A stretch of DNA of 41,327 nucleotides, from assembly GCA_934675625.1 (NCBI GenBank), contig CAKURH010000022.1, forward strand, positions 1-41,327, given 5' to 3'. Every line of letters begins with the position of its first letter. Positions within the stretch are counted from its first letter, which is position 1. This DNA is from an uncultured Kiritimatiellota bacterium (GTDB lineage: Bacteria; Verrucomicrobiota; Kiritimatiellia; RFP12; UBA1067). Below are positions 22,109 through 30,461 of this stretch, piece by piece. The notes under the pieces are model-generated. The model saw only the letters and a program-made list of their open reading frames with translations. It searched no databases and had not been told where the DNA came from. Both the position numbers and the translations under genes were made by a program.

Positions 22109-22114
22109 AGTTTA
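22109..22114 (-). promoter_or_regulatory. Extended -10 promoter of the HMA-like gene pair (leaderless arrangement)
   Basis: Minus strand TGATAAACT, 7 nt before the start codon at 22101, inside the 46-nt gap to the response-regulator stop. Weaker match than the others. Confidence 0.4.
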
Positions 22115-22147
22115 TCATGTCTGCCCCCGCCCCGTCAATGCGGCAAC

Positions 22148-22786
22148 CTACCCGACGCGGTAGCCGACGCCGCGCACCGTCTCGATGTGGTCAGCCCACG
22201 GCCCCAGCTTCTGGCGGAGCTTCGCGACCTGCACATCGACCGTGCGCTCGGCGGCCGAACGCGCGAAGATGCGGCCGCGATGCGCGACAAGCTTGACGAG
22301 CAGGCCGAATTCGCCGGCCGTCAAGTCCAACGGCTTGCCGCGCAGCTTCGCGCGGCGCCCCGCCTCGTCGACCGTCAGCCCGTCGAAGTCAACGCCCTCC
22401 GTGACGGGAAGCCCGCGCCGGAGGACGGCACGGACGCGCGCCAGGAGAACCTGCCGGTCAAACGGCTTCGTGACATAGTCATCCGCACCGGCCTCAAGCC
22501 CGCAACAGATGTCCTCGGGCTCGGTTCGCGCGGTGAGCATGATGATGCGCGTCGCGGCCAGTTCGGGCGCCGCGCGAATCCGCCGCGCAACCGCGAAGCC
22601 GTCCAGCCCCGGCAGCATGACGTCCAGCAGCACGAGATCGGGGCGTTCGCGTTTCGCCGCCTCCAGCCCGTCGTCGCCACGCCCTGCCATCGAGACGTCT
22701 TGGTAGCCCACCCCCTGCAGCGCCATGCCGAGCAGCGTGCGGATGGTCGAATCGTCTTCGACAACGAGAATCTTCGCCGACATCAT
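22148..22786 (-). CDS. OmpR/PhoB-type response regulator with shortened winged helix
   Basis: 212 residues from the first of two adjacent ATGs (22786; 22783 is equally possible). The receiver domain is intact: acidic pair in VVEDD, phospho-acceptor Asp in LVLLDVMLPG, Thr in IIMLTART and Lys in YVTKPF. The C-terminal domain begins like OmpR (LTVDEAGRRAKLRGKPLDLTAGEFGLL) and ends normally (RTVDVQVAKLRQKL, IETVRGVGYRVG). Compared with E. coli PhoB from memory, about 12 residues are missing between GRIFAR and ERTVDV, where helix 2 of the winged helix and its following loop should be. It lies beside the pst/Pho genes, so it is a candidate PhoB. No histidine kinase gene is in the window. No Shine-Dalgarno is seen. 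Confidence 0.8.
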   Translation of the reverse strand: MMSAKILVVEDDSTIRTLLGMALQGVGYQDVSMAGRGDDGLEAAKRERPDLVLLDVMLPGLDGFAVARRIRAAPELAATRIIMLTARTEPEDICCGLEAGADDYVTKPFDRQVLLARVRAVLRRGLPVTEGVDFDGLTVDEAGRRAKLRGKPLDLTAGEFGLLVKLVAHRGRIFARSAAERTVDVQVAKLRQKLGPWADHIETVRGVGYRVG

Positions 22787-22800
22787 GTGCGCAAAAGCAA

Positions 22801-22826
22801 TCGGCGGCGGGCTTGCCCGCCGCCGA
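22801..22826 (-). terminator. Hairpin between secY and the response-regulator gene
   Basis: A perfect 11-bp GC stem (TCGGCGGCGGG at 22801-22811 with CCCGCCGCCGA at 22816-22826) and a 4-nt loop. On the minus strand it is followed by TTGCTTTTGC, a modest U-tract, and it lies 16 nt past the secY stop. It may fully or partly terminate secY transcription. Confidence 0.65.
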
Positions 22827-22842
22827 GACCTTCTCGACCGAA

Positions 22843-24240
22843 TCAGACCCCGCCGCGGCCGCGCAGCGTACCATGCGAGAGGAAGCCGTCGTACTTGCGC
22901 ACGAGGAGGTGCGACTCCATGATGCGCAGGGTGTCGAGCGCGACGCCGACGATGATGAGCAGCGACGTGCCGCCGAAGAACGAGGCGATCGCCCACGGAA
23001 TCGACATCCAGCCCATGAGGATCATCGGGATCAGGGCGACGATGAGGAGGCCCGAACCGCCAATCAGCGTGATCTTCGTCATCATGTCGTCGAGATACTC
23101 GGCCGTCGCGCGACCGGGGCGGATGCCGGGGATGTACGAGCCGTCCTTCTTCAGGTTCTCGGAAATGTCGATCGCGTTGAACTGCGTCGCCACCCAGAAG
23201 AACGCGAAGAAGAGGATCATCAGCGCGTAGACGACCATGTGCAGGGGCGTCGGGTTCGAGAGATCCTGCGCGAAGCGGTTCAGCGCGCCCGAAATGCCCG
23301 ACGAGGTCGGGTCGGTCACCTTCATGAGGATTGCGCTCGGAATCTGGATGAGCGGCTGCGCGAAGATGATCGGCATGACGCCCGTGTAGTTCACGCGGAG
23401 CGGCATGAACGTCTGCTGCATGCCGTACGTGTTGCCGCCCGAGACGCTGCGGCGCGTCGTGTGGATCGCGACCTTGCGCACGCCCTGCGTGAGCATCACC
23501 GTGCCCATGACGACGAGGACGAAGAAGAGGATGACGATCGGCAGTTCGGCGATCGGGGCCGACGCCTGGACGCCCGCGAGGCCGAAGTAGCGCTCCCACG
23601 CGCTGATCAGCGCCTCCGGCAGACGCGAGGTGATGTTGATCATGATGATGAGCGACGCGCCGTTGCCGATGCCGAACGTCGTGATCTGGTCGGCGATCCA
23701 CATCACGAAGAGCGCGGCGGACGTCATGCCGATCACGGTCATCAGCTGGAAGCCGAGGCCGGGGTTCGCCACGATCTCGACGCCGGCGAACGCGGGGCCG
23801 AGCGCGCCCGGATGGCTCAGCATCGTCGCAATGCCCCACGACTGCACGACGCAGAGGACGATCGTCAGGTAGCGCGTGATCTGCGCGAGCTGCTGGCGGC
23901 CCGACTCGCCCTCCTTCTTCATCTTCTCAAGCGAGGGGATGACGGACGAGAGGAGCTGAATCACGATCTGCGCCGAGATATAGGGCCAGATCGAGAGGAA
24001 GCCGATTGCGCACTGCCCGAGCGCGCCGCCCGTGAAGACGTCGAACCAGTCGAGCAGGCCACCGCCCGCCGCGCTCTGCTTCGCCGTCTCGATCACGGTC
24101 TGCAGCGTGCGCCAGTCGACGCCGGGCGTCGGAATCTGCGAAATGAGACGGCACACGAACACGAGCCCGAGCGTAATGAAAATTTTCTTGCGCAGTTCCG
24201 GGATGCGGAACACGTTCGAAAAACCCTTCGTCATCGACAT
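22843..24240 (-). CDS. secY: Protein translocase subunit SecY
   Basis: 465 residues from the ATG at 24240 (GGAGA about 11 nt upstream). The family is clear: start RIPELRKKIFITLGLVFVCRLISQIPTPG read in parts, FSIWPYISAQIVIQLL-type second segment, GNGASLIIMINI, the plug-side QGVRKVAIH, and the C-terminal RPGRATAEYLDDMMTKITLIGG. About ten membrane helices form the SecYEG channel in the inner membrane. It is not next to rplO or map/adk as in the classical spc operon, but sits downstream of rpsA-rpmB behind a terminator with its own extended -10 promoter. Confidence 0.96.
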   Translation of the reverse strand: MSMTKGFSNVFRIPELRKKIFITLGLVFVCRLISQIPTPGVDWRTLQTVIETAKQSAAGGGLLDWFDVFTGGALGQCAIGFLSIWPYISAQIVIQLLSSVIPSLEKMKKEGESGRQQLAQITRYLTIVLCVVQSWGIATMLSHPGALGPAFAGVEIVANPGLGFQLMTVIGMTSAALFVMWIADQITTFGIGNGASLIIMINITSRLPEALISAWERYFGLAGVQASAPIAELPIVILFFVLVVMGTVMLTQGVRKVAIHTTRRSVSGGNTYGMQQTFMPLRVNYTGVMPIIFAQPLIQIPSAILMKVTDPTSSGISGALNRFAQDLSNPTPLHMVVYALMILFFAFFWVATQFNAIDISENLKKDGSYIPGIRPGRATAEYLDDMMTKITLIGGSGLLIVALIPMILMGWMSIPWAIASFFGGTSLLIIVGVALDTLRIMESHLLVRKYDGFLSHGTLRGRGGV

Positions 24241-24277
24241 AGCTGAATTTTCTCCTTTTCTGAAAAATAGTTTGTGA

Positions 24278-24283
24278 ATTATA
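24278..24283 (-). promoter_or_regulatory. Extended -10 promoter of secY
   Basis: Minus strand TGGTATAAT, giving a leader of about 30 nt with AAGGAG. It lies directly after the rpmB terminator. Confidence 0.65.
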
Positions 24284-24336
24284 CCAAATGCCGCCCGCCT
24301 GTGCAACCGCGCCGCCATCCAGACGGACTTGCTGAC

Positions 24337-24373
24337 GCAAAAAAGCAACGGCCCCGGAGAGACCCCGGAGCCG
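24337..24373 (-). terminator. Rho-independent terminator after rpmB
   Basis: On the minus strand CGGCTCCGG (24373-24365) pairs with CCGGGGCCG (24357-24349) with one G-T pair and a 7-nt loop, followed by TTGCTTTTTTGCG. Classical form, 23 nt after the rpmB stop. Confidence 0.85.
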
Positions 24374-24396
24374 CTGGCTTTGCTGGACGAGGCCGC

Positions 24397-24627
24397 TTAG
24401 GCCTTCGTCACCTTGCCGGTCTTCAGGCAGCGCGTGCAGACGCGCATGCGCTTCGTGTTGCCCTTGCCGTCCGTCGTGCGGACGGTCTGGAGGTTCGGCA
24501 GGAAGCGGCGCTTCGTGATGCCGGTCGTGTGGAGACCGATGCCGCCCTTGTACTTCGGCGAACCCTTGCGGACGACGACGTTGCCGACCGAGGGGCCCTT
24601 TCCGCAGATTTCACAAACTCTGGACAT
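24397..24627 (-). CDS. rpmB: 50S ribosomal protein L28
   Basis: 76 residues, normal length. SRVCEICGKGPSVGNVV at the start and RMRVCTRCLKTGKVTKA at the end carry two CxxC pairs, a zinc-binding form of L28. The middle RRFLPNLQTVRT is the family signature. It begins 27 nt after the rpsA stop with an AGGA ribosome site and ends before a strong terminator, so rpsA-rpmB form one transcript. Confidence 0.96.
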   Translation of the reverse strand: MSRVCEICGKGPSVGNVVVRKGSPKYKGGIGLHTTGITKRRFLPNLQTVRTTDGKGNTKRMRVCTRCLKTGKVTKA

Positions 24628-24654
24628 TTTCCTGTTCCTTTCGTTTGAATGTGA

Positions 24655-26406
24655 TTAGTTGCCGGGCTGCCACTCGACGTTCGCGAAGGCGTTCTCGAAC
24701 GCGGCGGACAGGCCTCCGAGGTTCTCGCTGCCCGCGCTCGTCGTGGAGACGGGCGTCTTCTCCTCGCCTGCGGCTTCCGCCTCAAGCGCCTTGATCTCGT
24801 CGTCCGTCATGCCCATCGCGCGGATCGACAGGCCGATGCGACGCTCGCCGCGATCAACCTTGACCACGCGGGCCTCGACCTCCTGGCCGACCTCAAGCGC
24901 ATCCTTGACCTTCTCGACGCGCTGGTCAGAGATCTGGGAGATGTGCACGAGCCCGTCCACGCCGTCCTCGAGCTCGACGAACGCGCCGAACGAGGCGATC
25001 TTCGAGACCTTGCCCTTGACGATCGAGCCGACCGGGAACTTCTGCGCGATCTCGTCCCACGGATCCTGCATCGCCGCCTTGAGGCTGAGCGAAATGCGCT
25101 GCTCCTTGGCGTTGACGTCGAGGACGACCGCCTCGACCTCCTGGCCCTTCTGCAGGCACTCCGACGGGTGGTTGATCTTGCGCGTCCAGCTCATGTCGCT
25201 GACATGGATCATGCCGTCGATGCCCTCCTCGAGCTCGACGAACGCGCCATACGCCGTGAAGTTGCGCACCTTGCCCTTGACCTTCGAGCCGACCGGGAAG
25301 CGCTCCTGCACCGTGTCCCACGGGTTGGCCTGGGTCTGGCGGATGCCGAGGGCGATCTTCTGGTTCTCGACGTCGACCGAGAGGACGACGACCTGAACCT
25401 CGTCACCGACCGAAAGCATGTCGGACGCGCGCGCGACGCGCTTCGTCCAGCTGAACTCGGAGATGTGGACGAGACCTTCGATGCCGGGGGCGATCTCGAC
25501 GAACGCGCCGTACGCGGCGAGGTTGACGACCTTGCCCGAAACGCGCGAGCCGACCGGGAACTGCTCCAGGATCGAGTCCCACGGATTCGGCGTCGTCTGC
25601 TTGAGGCCGAGCGAAATGCGCTCGCGCTCGCGGTCCACGTCGAGGACCATGACGTCGAGCTCCTGGCCGACCTTGAGGATTTCGCTCGGATGCTTGACGC
25701 GTCCCCAGCTCATGTCCGTGATGTGGAGGAGGCCGTCGATGCCGTCGAGGTCGATGAACGCGCCGAAGTCCGTGATGTTCTTCACGTGGCCCTTGCGGAT
25801 CTCGCCCTTCTGGAGGCTCGCAAGCAGCTCGGCCTTCTTCTCGGCCATGGTGCCCTCGATGAGCTCGCGGCGCGAGACGATGAGGTTGCGGCGCTCGTTG
25901 GAAATCTTGATGACCTTGAACTCGTACGTCTGGCCGACGTAGGGCTCGAGATCGCGCACGGGCGTGACGTCGACCTGCGAGCCGGGCAGGAACGCCTCGA
26001 CGTCGTCGATCTGGACGAGCAGGCCGCCGCGGACGGCCGACTTGACCGTGCCGGTCACGACGCAGCCCTCGACGTAGCGGTCGAGGATCTTCTCCCAGCG
26101 GATCTTGTCGTCCGCACGGCGCTTCGAGATCTCGACCATGCCGGTCTTGTCGTCTTCGAGCTTGACGAGCATGACGGTGACCTTGTCGCCGACCTTGACG
26201 TCGGCGCCCTCGCCGAACTCGTTGAGGCCGACCGTGCCGACCGACTTGTAGCCGATGTCGACGAACACGTCGTCACCCTTGATTGCGCTGACGGTGCCCT
26301 CGATGAGGCTGCCGCCCTTGAACTTCGACTCCTGCCCCGCCTGGGAGAGGATGTCGGCCATCGCCGCGGACTTCGCCGCAGGAGGCGTAGGCTTTCTAAT
26401 CGCCAT
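24655..26406 (-). CDS. rpsA: 30S ribosomal protein S1
   Basis: 583 residues from the ATG at 26406; the frame stays open further upstream but lacks S1 similarity there, and an extended -10 lies between. Six S1/OB-fold repeats follow each other: e.g. GSLIEGTVSAIKGDDVFVDIG, GCVVTGTVKSAVRGGLLVQI and later IRKGHVKNITDFGAFIDLD, SGKVVNLAAYGAFVEI, KGKVRNFTAYGAFVELEEG, KGKVSKIASFGAFVELEDG. An Ala/Glu-rich tail follows. It binds mRNA on the 30S subunit and is important for messages with weak ribosome sites. Its own site is weak (AAGAAG), as is common for rpsA. The leader is about 70 nt. Confidence 0.96.
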   Translation of the reverse strand: MAIRKPTPPAAKSAAMADILSQAGQESKFKGGSLIEGTVSAIKGDDVFVDIGYKSVGTVGLNEFGEGADVKVGDKVTVMLVKLEDDKTGMVEISKRRADDKIRWEKILDRYVEGCVVTGTVKSAVRGGLLVQIDDVEAFLPGSQVDVTPVRDLEPYVGQTYEFKVIKISNERRNLIVSRRELIEGTMAEKKAELLASLQKGEIRKGHVKNITDFGAFIDLDGIDGLLHITDMSWGRVKHPSEILKVGQELDVMVLDVDRERERISLGLKQTTPNPWDSILEQFPVGSRVSGKVVNLAAYGAFVEIAPGIEGLVHISEFSWTKRVARASDMLSVGDEVQVVVLSVDVENQKIALGIRQTQANPWDTVQERFPVGSKVKGKVRNFTAYGAFVELEEGIDGMIHVSDMSWTRKINHPSECLQKGQEVEAVVLDVNAKEQRISLSLKAAMQDPWDEIAQKFPVGSIVKGKVSKIASFGAFVELEDGVDGLVHISQISDQRVEKVKDALEVGQEVEARVVKVDRGERRIGLSIRAMGMTDDEIKALEAEAAGEEKTPVSTTSAGSENLGGLSAAFENAFANVEWQPGN

Positions 26407-26482
26407 TAACTTCTTTTCTTTGATTCGTTTGAGATCGCGGTTTTCTGCCGCGTCCGCCCCGTTTTTGGGCACGGAAATGTGT

Positions 26483-26488
26483 ATTATA
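26483..26488 (-). promoter_or_regulatory. Extended -10 promoter of rpsA-rpmB
   Basis: Minus strand TGCTATAAT; the predicted start near 26476 gives a leader of about 70 nt, long enough for autoregulation by S1 although no specific structure was identified. Confidence 0.65.
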
Positions 26489-26552
26489 GCAAATCTGAGC
26501 GTCCGCCCGCAACCCACCCGCCACCGCCTGTGGTTGAGGATGCCAGTGTCAT

Positions 26553-26583
26553 TACGCCTCGTATCCGTTCTCGAACGCGCCCT
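26553..26583 (-). repeat. 31-nt relic matching the glycosidase gene at 30462-32249
   Basis: 30 of 31 nt are identical to 30961-30991, inside the coding region for GAFENGYEA of the (alpha/alpha)6 enzyme. Here it lies just after the metallophosphoesterase stop, in the same frame, and ends in TAA. It looks like a recombination or deletion scar. Confidence 0.6.
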
Positions 26584-26587
26584 CGTT

Positions 26588-28126
26588 TCAGCAAAATGCC
26601 GTCTCCAGCGGACGTCCGGCGCGGCCGAAGCAGTTGACCGGCGTGACGCGGACGACGCAGTCGCCCGCCGGCAGATCCGCCCGCGCGAGCACGCACGTCG
26701 TGGCCGCCGTCGCCTTTCGGTGACGCGCCGCATGGTTGAAGCCCTCCGCGAGCACACGCCGCGCAACCGGGGCGCCGACGCCGTCCTTCGCCGTCACCAC
26801 GACCTCGAAGCGAAACGCCCGCGCGCCGTCCTTCGCCACGGCCGCCGGAATCGTGACGGCAAGGGCGTCCTTCTCGGCGGACGCGACCGCCTCGCCCGTC
26901 TGCCGTGACCGGCCGCCGCGATTCTTCGCGCGCACGGCCCGCACGGACAGCTGCGCGCCCGCCGGGAATTCCGGCGCGCCAATCGCCTTCGCCCGCGCCG
27001 CAAAGGCAAACGGCCGCGATTCCGCCGTCGGCAGCGGCAGCACCCAGTCCGCGCCGAGGTCGAGATCCGAGAGGAACTCGTGCCGCCGGACGACGAGGCA
27101 GTCGTCGTAGACGCGCCAGAGCATTCCCTGGCGGCAGTCGGTCGGATTGAACTTCGGCATCATCTTCTGCGCGTCGCGCAACCAGGCGCCCGGCCCCTCG
27201 CACGTCGAGTTCTCGTAGCCCTCGCCGGGAAACTCACCGTCCGGCAGACCCGTGTAGCGGAGCGAGCCGGCCCCGACCGACGTGAACGCGCCCTGCCAGA
27301 CCGAGCGCTCGTCCGTGAGCGAGTAGTGCGAGTGGCCGGAGAGCGCGACCGCGTTGGGATAGGCCGACAGCAGCTTCGTCGGCCGGCCGCCGTCGCGCCC
27401 CCACGCCCACGGCCCGTAGCACGTGTCCCTCAGATGCGGATGCTGGAAGTAGAAGAACGGACGCGCTGGGTCGAGCGTGCCGCCCTTCGCCGCGAGGAAC
27501 GCCTCCAGTTCGACACCGGACGGGCTCTTGCCGAAGCCGGTCTCCAGCCCCTTGCCGTCGTCCCAGTGCTGCCCCAGGAAGGTGTAGCCCTTGACTTCCT
27601 TGCGGTAGAGCCGCGCATAGTCCTCGTGGAAGATCCGCCGCCACCAGCCGCCCATGTCGGCCCGCAGCACATGGCGGCGCAGTTCCGCCGCGTCCGGATA
27701 CAGCTGGGCGCCGTAGTTGCCGTACAGGTGTCCGTGGTAGTCGTGGTTGCCGTAGATGAAGAGCTTCTCCACATGACGCCCATCCGGCGCGCGGTCGTCG
27801 GGGAAGACGTCGTACCACGCCGCCGCAATATCTTCCAATTGCTCGACCAGTCCGTTGTTGGCCATGTCGCCGGCGACCATGACCGCGTCCACGCCCTGCG
27901 CGCGAAACCAAGCGAGCGCCTTTCGGAACGTCAGGTCGTTGCGGTTGTCGCGCAGGTCTTCGCCCAGCTTGGCCGCATGGCTGACGTGGATGTCGGAAAG
28001 GACGCCCAAGACGAGGTTCGGGCGTCCGCCCGCACAGAAGTCGCGGCTTTCGAAGAAACGGCAGCCGGAGAACGCGCCGAACGACGCGGCGCCTCCGATG
28101 AACCAGCGACGTGAGATGTCGTTCAT
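26588..28126 (-). CDS. Tat-exported calcineurin-like metallophosphoesterase
   Basis: 512 residues from the ATG at 28126. The N-terminus has a twin-arginine signal (DISRRWFIGGAASFGAFSGC), possibly with a lipid-anchored Cys22. The metallophosphatase motifs appear in order: LSDIHVSH, VAGDMANNG, YGNHDYHGH, FQHPHLRD and SGHSHYS, so the dinuclear metal site seems complete. The last 150 residues are a beta-sandwich-like C-terminal domain. It acts in the periplasm or at the surface on an unknown phosphoester. It follows the GH95 gene by 2 nt and probably belongs to that operon, which suggests phosphate-substituted glycans as a substrate, by context only. Confidence 0.85.
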   Translation of the reverse strand: MNDISRRWFIGGAASFGAFSGCRFFESRDFCAGGRPNLVLGVLSDIHVSHAAKLGEDLRDNRNDLTFRKALAWFRAQGVDAVMVAGDMANNGLVEQLEDIAAAWYDVFPDDRAPDGRHVEKLFIYGNHDYHGHLYGNYGAQLYPDAAELRRHVLRADMGGWWRRIFHEDYARLYRKEVKGYTFLGQHWDDGKGLETGFGKSPSGVELEAFLAAKGGTLDPARPFFYFQHPHLRDTCYGPWAWGRDGGRPTKLLSAYPNAVALSGHSHYSLTDERSVWQGAFTSVGAGSLRYTGLPDGEFPGEGYENSTCEGPGAWLRDAQKMMPKFNPTDCRQGMLWRVYDDCLVVRRHEFLSDLDLGADWVLPLPTAESRPFAFAARAKAIGAPEFPAGAQLSVRAVRAKNRGGRSRQTGEAVASAEKDALAVTIPAAVAKDGARAFRFEVVVTAKDGVGAPVARRVLAEGFNHAARHRKATAATTCVLARADLPAGDCVVRVTPVNCFGRAGRPLETAFC

Positions 28127-28128
28127 GG

Positions 28129-30456
28129 TCAGGATCCTTTCGTGTTGTGTTGTGAGGTGGCATGGCCTTCCTTCAAGACAAATCCCGGCGAGTCGGGAAG
28201 GCCGACGACAGACGACGAGACGACGCGGCCGTCCCGCCAGTCGAACGCGACCGTGTAGCCGCCGCGCGCGCAGAGTCCGCGCACGGAACCCGATTCCGCC
28301 CACGCCGGCGGCAGGGCGGGCAGCAGACGGATCACAACCTGTCCGTCCGCCGTCGTCTCGTGGCTCTGCAGCAGCATCTCGACGATGCCCGCCGTCGCGC
28401 CGAGATTGCCGTCGATCTGGAACGGCGGATGCATGTCCCAGAGATTGGCGTTCGTGCGGTCGGCGAGGAGATTGCCGAGCAGCGCATACGCCCGCGCGCC
28501 CTCCCCGCAGCGCGCCCAGGCACAGAGGCGGTGGGCGAGCGCCCAGCCCGTGGAGCGGTCGCCGCGCAGATCCAGCGTCCGCCGCGCCGCCGCCAGCCAC
28601 GCGGGCGTCGCCGCCGTGATCTGCGTACCGGGCATGAGGCCGCAGAGCTGGGAGATGTGCCGATGGTGCGGTTCGCCGATGTCGCCGTAGTTCGTCTCTT
28701 CCCGGAATTCCTTGATCTGCCCCGACGCGCCGAGGACGACGGGATCGTATTTCGACAGCTGCGCCTGGGCCGTCTGGACGACCGGATCGTCCGTGCGCCC
28801 CAGTTCGGCGGCGACGGCGATCAGGTCGCGCGCGTTTTCGTAGATCATCTGCTGGTCGAAGGCGCAGCCGAGGCCGTGGAAGTAGGCGCCGGGCACACCC
28901 CACCTCTCCTGTCCGCGCTGGACGCGCTGCTCCGGCGAGGCGGAGAACGCCGCGAGCCAAAGGCCGTTCGTCTCGACGACGCACCGCTGGAGAAACGCCG
29001 CCGCGCCGCGCAGGGTCGGCCAGATGTACGCCTCAAGGGCCGTGCGGTCGCGGGTGAACGCCCACCAGTCGCCGTAGAGCTTCGTCGTCAGGCCCAGCGT
29101 GCCCGGTCCCGAATGGCCGCCCGGCGCCCCCTCGACCGTGTAGGGATAGACGGCCGTCCCCACGCTCCAGAGCCCCGGCGCCTCGTCGGGCTTCGGCGCG
29201 TTCGCCGGCACATGCCGCCGGAGATAGTCGACCGCCGCCGCGCGCGTCGCCGGCTGCCAGGCCGCGTTGAAGGCGGCGAGCGCCTGAAAGCACTCGGCAA
29301 GATTGCAGCTGAACGCCGGCCAGTAGTTCATCTGGACGTTGATGTTGTACCAGTAGCCCGAACCCCACGGCGTTTCCTTCAGCGGCCCCGCCCAGACGCC
29401 CTGCAGCGACGCGGGGAGCGTGCCGGGACGCGACGCGCTCACGAGCAGGTACTTGCCGTAGCGCCAGTAGAGCTGATGGAGATACGCGCTCGTCCGCGCC
29501 TTCTGCGCGCGCAGGACGTCCGTCGGCAAGGCCGCGTCCGCCGGATCGTGCGCAAGGTGGATCTCCGAGCATCCCGCCAGCGCACGGTAGTCCGCGACAT
29601 GCGCGGCCCGAAGCGCCGCATAGCCCTTGCGCGCCGCCGCATCAAGTCGCGCGACGATGGCGGCCTCGTCCAGCGTGCCGACCGCCCGCTCGGCCCGGAA
29701 CGCCTCGGGACACAGCCGGTAGTTCGTCCCGACCGCGAAGAGGACGACGGCGGACGTCGCCCGCGTGACGGCCAGCGCGTTCGAGACGACCGCGACCGCG
29801 CCATCCGTCTCGACCCGGAACTGGGCGAAAAGCCGACAGCCGAACGCCTCCGCCTCTTCGCGCACGTCGATCCGGTTCCCGGCGGCCGTCACCGTGCCGC
29901 GTCGGCCGAACGGCCCGTCGCCGCCGTCCGCCGCGAACGGTTCGGGAAAGGGAATCTCGCCGCGCAGCGTGAACGCGAGCGCCCCCGCGCGATCGGACGA
30001 CAGCCGCAGCGCGAAGACGCGGTCGGGGTAGGACGCGAAGCACTCGCGCGTGAAGCGGACGCCGCCCGCCGTGTAGGCGACGCCCGCGAGCGCGTTCTCC
30101 AGGTCAAGCCAACGGACATAGTTCGTCGGCGCGACGTGCGCCGTCTCAATCCAGGCGTCCAGCGTGTCGGGCAGGTTGCCGGGGAAACTGCCGCTGCGAT
30201 GTGGCCGTCGCGTCAGGAACGTCGGCTCGGTGAACGTGAGCCGCTCGCGCGCGACACCGCCGAAGACACTCACGCCAAACCAGCCGTTGCCGAGCGGCAG
30301 GGACTCCTGTTCCCAACCGTGCGCGTCCAGCGGCGCGGGCCGGTCATACCAAAGCCGCCCGTCGACACCGACCGATGCGGCCGCTCGGCCCGATGTCACG
30401 GCGACCGTGAGCACCAAGGCGAAAAGAGCCCAGCCTCTCCCAATTTGGCGTTCCAT
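28129..30456 (-). CDS. GH95-family glycoside hydrolase (alpha-L-fucosidase type), secreted
   Basis: 775 residues. Signal peptide about 1-27 (WALFALVLTVAVTSGRAAA). The N-terminal beta-domain opens with the GH95 signature LWYDRPAPLDAHGWEQESLPLGNGWFG read in parts. The (alpha/alpha)6 catalytic domain contains SLQGVWAG, NINVQMNYWPAFSCNL (the two catalytic-site Asn of GH95) and HPPFQIDGNLGATAGI (the Asp of DGN). The C-terminal beta-domain ends near LPALPPAW...GLCARGG. GH95 enzymes are inverting alpha-1,2-L-fucosidases, some alpha-L-galactosidases, acting on host mucin, milk or plant glycans. Located between a metallophosphoesterase (2 nt) and another glycosidase (5 nt) in one operon. Confidence 0.93.
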   Translation of the reverse strand: MERQIGRGWALFALVLTVAVTSGRAAASVGVDGRLWYDRPAPLDAHGWEQESLPLGNGWFGVSVFGGVARERLTFTEPTFLTRRPHRSGSFPGNLPDTLDAWIETAHVAPTNYVRWLDLENALAGVAYTAGGVRFTRECFASYPDRVFALRLSSDRAGALAFTLRGEIPFPEPFAADGGDGPFGRRGTVTAAGNRIDVREEAEAFGCRLFAQFRVETDGAVAVVSNALAVTRATSAVVLFAVGTNYRLCPEAFRAERAVGTLDEAAIVARLDAAARKGYAALRAAHVADYRALAGCSEIHLAHDPADAALPTDVLRAQKARTSAYLHQLYWRYGKYLLVSASRPGTLPASLQGVWAGPLKETPWGSGYWYNINVQMNYWPAFSCNLAECFQALAAFNAAWQPATRAAAVDYLRRHVPANAPKPDEAPGLWSVGTAVYPYTVEGAPGGHSGPGTLGLTTKLYGDWWAFTRDRTALEAYIWPTLRGAAAFLQRCVVETNGLWLAAFSASPEQRVQRGQERWGVPGAYFHGLGCAFDQQMIYENARDLIAVAAELGRTDDPVVQTAQAQLSKYDPVVLGASGQIKEFREETNYGDIGEPHHRHISQLCGLMPGTQITAATPAWLAAARRTLDLRGDRSTGWALAHRLCAWARCGEGARAYALLGNLLADRTNANLWDMHPPFQIDGNLGATAGIVEMLLQSHETTADGQVVIRLLPALPPAWAESGSVRGLCARGGYTVAFDWRDGRVVSSSVVGLPDSPGFVLKEGHATSQHNTKGS

Positions 30457-30461
30457 CGCGT

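Noticed and set aside
26555..26590. UGA read-through of the phosphoesterase stop giving an 11-residue extension
   Set aside because: The in-frame tail matches a glycosidase gene segment, so a recombination relic explains it better than recoding; no SECIS-like structure was seen.
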